Positions 58,246-64,000 of a stretch of DNA of 64,000 nucleotides are shown piece by piece. This stretch comes from Cognatilysobacter claricitrinus (GTDB taxonomy: Bacteria > Pseudomonadota > Gammaproteobacteria > Xanthomonadales > Xanthomonadaceae). The position numbers and the translations under genes were made by a program. The DNA is taken from NCBI RefSeq assembly GCF_045866565.1, contig NZ_BAAFZV010000001.1, positions 248,001 to 312,000 of the forward strand, written 5' to 3'. The notes beneath the pieces were generated by a model, which was given only the letters and a program-made list of their open reading frames with translations, made no database searches and was not told the DNA's origin. Each line of letters starts with the position of its first letter. Positions within the stretch are counted from its first letter, which is position 1.

Positions 58246-60312
58246 CTACAGACCGTATGCCCTGACCAAAAAAACGGCCATCTGGTCGCGCAAAACTGCG
58301 TTGTTGGGACAGTAGAGCTTCGGTGTCGTCGAGCAACCCGACGTGATGCCGTCGCTCGCGAGCTTCTCAATCCACGGCGCTGCCCAGCTTCCCGCCGGGA
58401 CATCCTGAAACACTCCAGCTGCAGCCGGCGGCGAATAAGACGCGCCGTACTTCGCGCGAAGAATGAACACTGCCATTTCCGCGCGCGTGACGTTGCCCGA
58501 GGGGCAGTAGAGCGGAGGGGATGCTGAGCATCCGGCGGTAATTTGATCCGCTGCAAGCTTCTCGATCCAATTGATCGCCCAATAGCCGGCTGGGACATCC
58601 GTGAATCTGGAGGATGCGACCGAGGCCGGAGCGAATCCCGAGCCATACTTTGCGCGCAGCAGGAACACGGCCATCTGATCGCGCAGCACCGGTTGGGATG
58701 GGCAGAACACGGGCGCCCAAGGCGAGTTATCCCCGCAACCACTCGTGATTCCGGACACGTTGAGTCGTTTGATCTGGTCGTATGCCCAGTAGTCCGGTGG
58801 GACATCCGAAAAAACCACGACGCTCGGCGCGAATGTCGCGACAACAGGCATCGTCTGCCGGAGGCTGCGCGCGTTGTCCGCCTGATTGGCCACGCCGCAG
58901 GAAAAACCGCCGCACGCGGTAATATCTGGCGACGAGAACACACGGTACCGGTTCTGACCGCTATCGCCGTACGCCATGACGGTATAGAAATTGCCGCTTC
59001 CCGCGCCGGTCTTGTAACCAAACGAATAAGGGTAGCGACCGTATTCGCCGGCCTCGAGCGTGCCATTGCTGCCCTTGGCGGTCGCTACATCGTGAGCCGA
59101 ACCCATGTTATGACCCAACTCGTGGGCTAGCGTTTCATCTCGACAGATGTAACCGTTGCTGGGAAATGTTCCGGGCTCTCCTGTGCCGTTACTGTCGCTT
59201 ACGACCGACATTCCGAACTCGACGTCGCCGGACGTGATAGCCCGTTGTCCTTGACCGAGAATCCATGCCACGCCACAGCTGCCGTTCTCGGAGTCGTAAA
59301 AATTTCTAACCAGCGACACAAGATCCGCGCCGTACTGATTGCGGGCAAGGTGCAACGGCTCAAGCGCCGGGTTGATGTTCGTGGAGCTGCAGCTTGATGG
59401 GCCGCACGTGTAGCCAGTCAGGTCGTACAGCGTCTGATCATTGCTAGTGTTATCCGGGTAGTTCACTGGAACTGTCTTTACAAGCCGCACACGCGAGTTG
59501 ATATTGCTGTTGAGGTAGGCCTGATTCGCGATGTCGACGATGTTGGTAAGACGCGTGTTCGCCTGCGAATCGCCGCCTAGACGCGATGCGAATCCGGTCG
59601 TGTATCCGAGCACGAGATCGACCACTGTCGGCGCCGCGATAGGCACGGCTTCGGCAACTGCAGACTGTGTGGTTGTCGAAATTCGCGCGCTAACGAGCGC
59701 GCTGGACCGTGGCGGGGACAGCGCATCGGTAATCTGCGGATTGGCGCCCGGAAGCGCCGCCACGACACTCGAATCCGTGGCGATGACATAGCTAACACCG
59801 CCCAGAGACGTTATCTTGAGGCTCGGCCCGCCGCCGTCGGGGATGGTGCCGAATACTGCTTTCTCGCCGAAGGTAATAATCGCTTCGGTGCCAGGCTTAG
59901 TCCCTGCAGGGCGGCCCACCCACGTCCAGTCGCCATTCGGATGCTCTACGTGATGATCGTAGCGAAGTCGGATCACGTGTCCGTCAGGCGCTTCGATCGA
60001 CATCGTGCCGCCAATGGCGTTGAGCGCATGCTCCTCGCTTAGGAAGACTTGCTTCCATGTGTAAGCGCGTGTGCGCAGCTCCGCCGCGCCCACCGTGTAG
60101 GCGAGCAACTCGCCCCGGTCCGGTAGCGACGCATAGCGCTGCCCTTTGACGACATGACCACGGATCGCCGCGAGCGCCGACGCGGAACCTCCTGCGGAGC
60201 GTCCGGCGACGGCGGTGCTAGCCGCCGCGTGCGCCACCTGTCGTGAATCATCCGAGCGGACGCAGCCGGCCAGCAGAATGACCAAGGCGGCGAGAGGCAG
60301 AAGCTTGCGCAT
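58246..60312 (-). CDS. Metzincin zinc-protease lipoprotein with three cysteine-type SLH-like repeats
   Basis: The 688-residue product has a lipoprotein signal (ILLAGC) and a long pro-region. A reprolysin-like catalytic domain has the zinc motif HELGHNMGSAHD at residues 397-408 (His 397, 401, 407, Glu 398) and a Met-turn VMAYGDSG further on. The last 188 residues (501-688) are three SLH-like repeats with paired cysteines, like those of the two propeller proteins. The ATG at 60312 gives the lipobox. A secreted or surface-held protease is inferred; the substrate is unknown. The stop converges with the ETF-QO stop across a hairpin. Confidence 0.8.
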   Translation of the reverse strand: MRKLLPLAALVILLAGCVRSDDSRQVAHAAASTAVAGRSAGGSASALAAIRGHVVKGQRYASLPDRGELLAYTVGAAELRTRAYTWKQVFLSEEHALNAIGGTMSIEAPDGHVIRLRYDHHVEHPNGDWTWVGRPAGTKPGTEAIITFGEKAVFGTIPDGGGPSLKITSLGGVSYVIATDSSVVAALPGANPQITDALSPPRSSALVSARISTTTQSAVAEAVPIAAPTVVDLVLGYTTGFASRLGGDSQANTRLTNIVDIANQAYLNSNINSRVRLVKTVPVNYPDNTSNDQTLYDLTGYTCGPSSCSSTNINPALEPLHLARNQYGADLVSLVRNFYDSENGSCGVAWILGQGQRAITSGDVEFGMSVVSDSNGTGEPGTFPSNGYICRDETLAHELGHNMGSAHDVATAKGSNGTLEAGEYGRYPYSFGYKTGAGSGNFYTVMAYGDSGQNRYRVFSSPDITACGGFSCGVANQADNARSLRQTMPVVATFAPSVVVFSDVPPDYWAYDQIKRLNVSGITSGCGDNSPWAPVFCPSQPVLRDQMAVFLLRAKYGSGFAPASVASSRFTDVPAGYWAINWIEKLAADQITAGCSASPPLYCPSGNVTRAEMAVFILRAKYGASYSPPAAAGVFQDVPAGSWAAPWIEKLASDGITSGCSTTPKLYCPNNAVLRDQMAVFLVRAYGL

Positions 60313-60330
60313 GACGGAAGCCCTATTGGC

Positions 60331-60374
60331 GGTAGGCAGCGGCGCTCCCGGAGAGCGCACGTTATGCGCCTACC
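60331..60374 (-). promoter_or_regulatory. Nested inverted repeat in the protease gene leader
   Basis: GGTAGGC (60331-60337) pairs with GCCTACC (60368-60374), and inside it GCGCTC (60342-60347) pairs with GAGCGC (60353-60358). It ends 18 bases upstream of the ATG. It could be a leader hairpin or an operator; the role is not known. Confidence 0.4.
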
Positions 60375-60410
60375 CTAAGTCTGCCCGCGCACCCCTACAA
60401 GGCGATTCCG

Positions 60411-61049
60411 TCAGCCGCTAAGCGGCCCGACAGCCACACCGGTCCGTTCCGCCAACTCGTCCGCAGAAACGCCGGGGGCCAGTTCCACGAGCTTCAAACC
60501 CTGTGGCGTGACGTCCATCACAGCTAGGTCCGTGATGATCCGGTTGACGACGCCGACGCCGGTCAGCGGCAACGTGCACTCGGGCAGGATCTTATGCTCG
60601 CCGTTCTTCGCGGTGTGTTCCATCAGCACGACCACGCGCTTGACGCCGGCCACCAGGTCCATCGCGCCGCCCATGCCCTTCACCATCTTGCCGGGCACCA
60701 TCCAGTTGGCGAGATCGCCCTTATCGGTGACCTGCATCGCGCCGAGAATCGCGAGGTCGATGTGCCCGCCACGGATCATCGCGAACGAGTCGTGGCTGCC
60801 GAAGAAGCTCGCGCCCGGTTGCGTGGTGACGGTTTGCTTACCGGCGTTGATGAGGTCTGCGTCGAGTTCGGCTTCGGTCGGGAACGGGCCAATGCCGAGC
60901 AGGCCGTTTTCGCTCTGCAACCAGACGTCCATACCGTCGGGAATGTAATTCGCCACCAGCGTCGGCAAGCCGATGCCCAGGTTCACGTATGCGCCATCGC
61001 TGAGTTCGCGTGCGGCGCGCTGCGCCATCTCGTCGCGGGTCCAGGCCAT
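60411..61049 (-). CDS. scoB: 3-oxoacid CoA-transferase subunit B
   Basis: The B subunit carries the catalytic glutamate of succinyl-CoA:3-ketoacid CoA transferase. The 212-residue product has LGIGLPTLVANYIP and the nucleophile region LQSENGLLGIGP (Glu at about 47), plus GGHIDLAILGAMQV and GAMDLVAGVKRVVVLMEHT. The ATG at 61049 lies one base after the scoA stop, with GGAGG upstream. In Xanthomonas these two genes are often annotated lpsI/lpsJ because of their location, not their activity. Confidence 0.93.
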   Translation of the reverse strand: MAWTRDEMAQRAARELSDGAYVNLGIGLPTLVANYIPDGMDVWLQSENGLLGIGPFPTEAELDADLINAGKQTVTTQPGASFFGSHDSFAMIRGGHIDLAILGAMQVTDKGDLANWMVPGKMVKGMGGAMDLVAGVKRVVVLMEHTAKNGEHKILPECTLPLTGVGVVNRIITDLAVMDVTPQGLKLVELAPGVSADELAERTGVAVGPLSG

Positions 61050-61050
61050 C

Positions 61051-61764
61051 TCAAACTCCTCCCTGGCGCACGGTGCGCTGTTCGATGCGCTTCTCGGGCG
61101 TTGCATTGACGACGATGCGGTCGACATAGATGCCGGGCAGGTGCACGTGATCAGGATCGATGTCGCCGATCTCGACGAGCTGCTCCACCTCCGCCACGCA
61201 CACCTTGCCCGCCATCGCGCAGGCCGGATTGAAATTGCGCGCCGTCTTACGGAACACGAGGTTGCCGGCCTTGTCGGCTTTCCACGCCTTCACCAGCGAA
61301 ACGTCGGCGTGCAACGCCGTCTCCATCACATACATCTGCCCGTCGAACTCGCGCGTTTCCTTGCCGTCAGCCACCACGGTGCCGTAACCGGTGCGCGTAA
61401 AGAACGCCGGAATGCCCGCGCCGCCGGCGCGCAAACGCTCGGCGAGCGTGCCCTGCGGATTGAATTCGAGTTCGAGTTCTCCGGAGAGGAACTGGCGCTC
61501 GAACTCCTTGTTCTCACCGACGTACGAGGAAATCATCTTGCGGATCTGCCGCGTCTCCAGGAGCAGGCCGAGGCCGAAGCCGTCGACGCCCGCGTTGTTG
61601 GAGATCGCGGTCAGCCCCTTCGCTCCGGAGTCGCGCAGGGCCGCGATCAGCGCTTCGGGAATCCCGCACAGGCCGAACCCGCCCACTGCGAGCGTCTGGT
61701 TGTCGGCCACGAGATCGGTGAGCGCCGTCTTCGCGTCGGGGTAGACCTTGCTTCGCGCGGCCAT
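61051..61764 (-). CDS. scoA: 3-oxoacid CoA-transferase subunit A
   Basis: The A subunit binds CoA. The 237-residue product has VGGFGLCGIPEALIAAL (residues about 29-45), the family signature, then ISNNAGVDGFGLGLLLETRQIRKMISSYVGENKEFERQFLSGELELE and GTGYGTVV-type end segments. With scoB it would convert acetoacetate and succinyl-CoA to acetoacetyl-CoA and succinate, feeding ketone bodies into the TCA cycle. Confidence 0.93.
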   Translation of the reverse strand: MAARSKVYPDAKTALTDLVADNQTLAVGGFGLCGIPEALIAALRDSGAKGLTAISNNAGVDGFGLGLLLETRQIRKMISSYVGENKEFERQFLSGELELEFNPQGTLAERLRAGGAGIPAFFTRTGYGTVVADGKETREFDGQMYVMETALHADVSLVKAWKADKAGNLVFRKTARNFNPACAMAGKVCVAEVEQLVEIGDIDPDHVHLPGIYVDRIVVNATPEKRIEQRTVRQGGV

Positions 61765-61866
61765 GCGGACACTCCGTGTTCTGGACTTGCGGATTCTAGC
61801 GATCGCGCTCCCGAGCCGCACCGTACCTTCGGCCGATGCCGCACCGCGGACGTCGTACGCCGTGGA

Positions 61867-63279
61867 TCAAGAGCGTCCGTAGACGTCCTCGAGCCGCACG
61901 ATGTCGTCCTCGCCGAGGTAGTGCCCGGACTGCACCTCGATCAGCTCGACAGGTTCCACGCCGTTGTTGCGCAGCCGATGCACGCTGCCGAGTGGGATGA
62001 ACGTGCTCTCGTTTTCGTGCAGATCGAACACGCGGTCATCGCAGGTCACTTCGGCAACGCCCGACACCACGATCCAGTGCTCGGCACGCTTGTGATGCTT
62101 TTGCAAACTCAAGGCAGCGCCCGGCTTGACGACGATCCGCTTTACCTGAAAGCGCTCGCCCATATCGATCGAGTCGTAATTGCCCCATGGCCGGTACACC
62201 TTTCGATGGAACAGGTGTTCCTGACGTCCGGCGCTCTTGATCTGGTCGACGACTTTCTTGACGTCCTGCACGCGATCCTTGCGTGCTACCAGCGTGGCGT
62301 CAGGCGTGTCGACGATCACCAGATCCTCGACACCGATCGTCGCGATCATGCGGCGCTCCGAGGCTCGAACGAGATTGTTGCGGGTGTCGATCGCCAGTAC
62401 GTCGCCCTCATGACGATTGCCGTCGGCATCGCGCGGGGCAGCCGCCCACAACGAAGACCACGAACCGATGTCGCTCCAACCGCAACTTACTGGAACGACC
62501 GCGGCGCGATCGGTCTTTTCCATGACCGCGTAGTCGATGGAGTCGCTCGGACTCGCAGCAAACGCAACTGGGTCAACGCGCACAAAATCGAGATCGCGCT
62601 TTGCGGCGGCGCACGCCTGCTTGCACGTCGCTAGGATCTCGGGGCGCAGTCGGCCCAATTCTTCGAGATAGCGGTCTGCGCGGAACATGAACATCCCCGA
62701 GTTCCAAGCGTATTCGCCATCAGCGACGTAACCCTCGGCGGTCGCCAAATCAGGCTTTTCCACGAAACGTTCCACGCTATAGACGTCGCGTGTGATCGCG
62801 CTGCCCCGGCGTATGTATCCGTAGCCTGTTTCGGGGTAGTCAGGACGTATGCCGAACGTGACCAACCACCCCTGATCCGCCACGCTGGCGGCCTGTTCGA
62901 CGGCGGCCCGGAACGCAGCCTCGTCTTCAATCAGGTGGTCTGCCGGCATCACAAGCATGACCGCGTCGGAATCACGGGCGTTGAGATGCAGCGCAGCCAC
63001 AGCGATCGCCGGGGCCGTATTACGGGCCTCGGGCTCGAGAAGGATGCCGCCGTTGGCAACGTCGATTTCCTGAAGCTGCTCCCCCACCATGAACCGATGG
63101 TCCTCGCTGCACACCGTTACCGGCGCCTGCATGCCGTCGAGCCTGCTCGCGCGCAGCACCGTTTCCTGGAATAGCGACCGGTCACCTATGAGGGCGAGGA
63201 ACTGCTTGGGCTGGTTCTGGCGCGACAGCGGCCAGAGTCGGGAGCCGCTACCGCCGCTCAGGATGACGGGATGGAGCAT
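61867..63279 (-). CDS. xanB: Mannose-1-phosphate guanylyltransferase / mannose-6-phosphate isomerase
   Basis: This bifunctional enzyme isomerises fructose 6-phosphate to mannose 6-phosphate and makes GDP-mannose, for LPS or exopolysaccharide. The 470-residue protein begins MLHPVILSGGSGSRLWPLSR (nucleotide-binding loop). It has MPADHLIEDEAAFR, VEKPDLATAEGYV and GSWSSLWA in the transferase part, and the cupin isomerase end KPGAALSLQKHHKRAEHWIVVSG. Also called manC or algA elsewhere. It lies 102 bases before scoA on the same strand, and its start is 138 bases from divergent etfB. Confidence 0.94.
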   Translation of the reverse strand: MLHPVILSGGSGSRLWPLSRQNQPKQFLALIGDRSLFQETVLRASRLDGMQAPVTVCSEDHRFMVGEQLQEIDVANGGILLEPEARNTAPAIAVAALHLNARDSDAVMLVMPADHLIEDEAAFRAAVEQAASVADQGWLVTFGIRPDYPETGYGYIRRGSAITRDVYSVERFVEKPDLATAEGYVADGEYAWNSGMFMFRADRYLEELGRLRPEILATCKQACAAAKRDLDFVRVDPVAFAASPSDSIDYAVMEKTDRAAVVPVSCGWSDIGSWSSLWAAAPRDADGNRHEGDVLAIDTRNNLVRASERRMIATIGVEDLVIVDTPDATLVARKDRVQDVKKVVDQIKSAGRQEHLFHRKVYRPWGNYDSIDMGERFQVKRIVVKPGAALSLQKHHKRAEHWIVVSGVAEVTCDDRVFDLHENESTFIPLGSVHRLRNNGVEPVELIEVQSGHYLGEDDIVRLEDVYGRS

Positions 63280-63417
63280 GGGAGGTCCAACTTCCTTGGC
63301 CCTACAGGGTACCCGATCGATTTGGTGTGACTGCTGGACAGAGCGTGGCGATTACAAGGGTCGGCTAGAATTCCGATCCTGGGCCGACCGGCCCGACCGT
63401 TACTAGGAATCCGCCCG

Positions 63418-64000
63418 ATGAAAATCCTCGTCGCCTACAAGCGCGTGGTGGACTACAACGTCCGCATCCAGGTCAAGCCCGACGGCAGCGGCGTCGTCAC
63501 CGAGGGCGTCAAGCTGTCGCCCAACCCGTTCGACGAGATCGCGCTCGAAGAGGCGCTGCGCCTGCGCGACAAGGGCGTCGCGACCGAAGTCGTGGTCGCC
63601 ACGATCGCCCCGGCCGACGCCCAGCCGCACCTGCGCAACGGCCTCGCGATGGGCGCCAGCCGCGCGATCCATGTGGTGGTCGACGCCGGCACCGACGTGC
63701 AGCCCCTCACGGCGGCGCGCGCCCTGCTCAAGCTCGTCGAGCGCGAGCAGCCGGACCTCGTCATCCTCGGCAAGCAGGCGATCGACGACGACGCCAGCCA
63801 GACTGGCCAGATGCTGGCCACGCTCTGGGGCCGCCCGCAGGCGACGTTCGCATCGAAGCTAGACGTCGCCGACGGCAAGGCGACCGTGACGCGCGAAGTC
63901 GACGCCGGCCTCGAGACGCTGGAAGTCGATCTGCCGGCGGTCGTCACCACCGACCTGCGCCTCAACGAGCCGCGCTTCATCAAGCTGCCGGACATCATGA
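63418..64000 (+). CDS. etfB: Electron transfer flavoprotein beta subunit, N-terminal part (runs off the window)
   Basis: EtfB with EtfA carries electrons from acyl-CoA dehydrogenases to ETF-QO, whose gene lies in this window. The 194 codons present begin MKILVAYKRVVDYNVRIQVKPDG and have KLSPNPFDEIALEEALRL. The AMP-site segment ASRAIHVVVD is followed by PDLVILGKQAIDDDASQTGQMLATL and the family end DLPAVVTTDLRLNEPRF. About 55 residues lie beyond base 64000. A TAGAAT at 63366-63371 is a possible -10, without a clear -35. Confidence 0.94.
   Translation, partial: MKILVAYKRVVDYNVRIQVKPDGSGVVTEGVKLSPNPFDEIALEEALRLRDKGVATEVVVATIAPADAQPHLRNGLAMGASRAIHVVVDAGTDVQPLTAARALLKLVEREQPDLVILGKQAIDDDASQTGQMLATLWGRPQATFASKLDVADGKATVTREVDAGLETLEVDLPAVVTTDLRLNEPRFIKLPDIM

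Noticed and set aside
60411..61764. LPS biosynthesis genes lpsI/lpsJ
   Set aside because: The names come from location in Xanthomonas. The sequence motifs are those of 3-oxoacid CoA-transferase subunits.
63333..63371. A sigma-70 promoter TGGACA ... TAGAAT for etfB
   Set aside because: The hexamers are 25 bases apart, well outside the usual 16-18, so only the -10-like box is mentioned in the etfB entry.

Overview
The window is dense, high-G+C chromosomal DNA. A core line that I counted (38041-38100) is about 72% G+C. Gene content and order point to a gammaproteobacterium of the Xanthomonadaceae/Lysobacteraceae, most likely Lysobacter or a close relative. The markers are a complete type II secretion operon in the Xanthomonas order xpsE-F-G-H-I-J-K-L-M-N-D, the glyA-nrdR-ribD-ribE-ribB-ribH-nusB-thiL run, and the scoB/scoA (lpsI/lpsJ) - xanB/manC - etfB neighbourhood. 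Nothing here is plasmid- or phage-like. I see no tRNA, rRNA, CRISPR array or transposase.

Layout. 1-7741 (minus): glyA, a small TonB-C-like protein, nrdR, ribD, a methyltransferase, an FMN riboswitch, ribE, ribB, ribH, nusB and the start of thiL. 7927-11930 (plus): ettA, a membrane protein, pyrF, a GNAT acetyltransferase and a PagP-like outer-membrane protein. 11931-30277 (minus): dsbC, purL, a DUF1579-like protein, the xps type II secretion genes, then two family-2 glycosyltransferases after xpsD. 30384-30799: a tandem 96-bp repeat array, related to a smaller array inside the xps operon (21752-21895). 30814-34686: xerD, a divergent RDD protein, lptG, lptF. 34842-40192 (plus): pepA, holC, a lipoprotein, valS. 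40205-42220 (minus): pssA, a short holD(psi)-like gene, rimI and a small periplasmic protein. 42302-45493 (plus): a DUF4124 protein, proS, an H-NS family gene, a DUF1232 protein. 45495-46739 (minus): a ThrE-type exporter. 46797-50313 (plus): a four-gene Mla/MCE lipid ABC transporter. 50360-60312: three genes for exported proteins with cysteine-containing SLH-like C-terminal repeats, around a plus-strand ETF-ubiquinone oxidoreductase gene. 60411-64000: scoB, scoA, xanB/manC and the start of etfB.

Much of the window concerns the cell envelope and export. Xps would carry folded proteins across the outer membrane, DsbC repairs their disulfides, LptFG exports LPS, and the Mla-type system moves phospholipid. 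The SLH-like proteins and the SLH-tailed metzincin protease are plausible surface or secreted products. The SLH region has visibly lower G+C (I counted 50% and 60% in two 60-base lines) and looks like an accessory insertion beside conserved electron-transfer-flavoprotein and CoA-transferase genes.

The items I rate most worth a second look are the cysteine-bearing SLH-like module shared by three neighbouring genes, the 96-bp repeat family at two operon junctions, a shortened holD-like gene next to rimI, and a PagP-like gene. I did not find a clearly new multi-gene system such as a defence island or CRISPR locus. All starts, motifs and coordinates were read by eye, with no database search.
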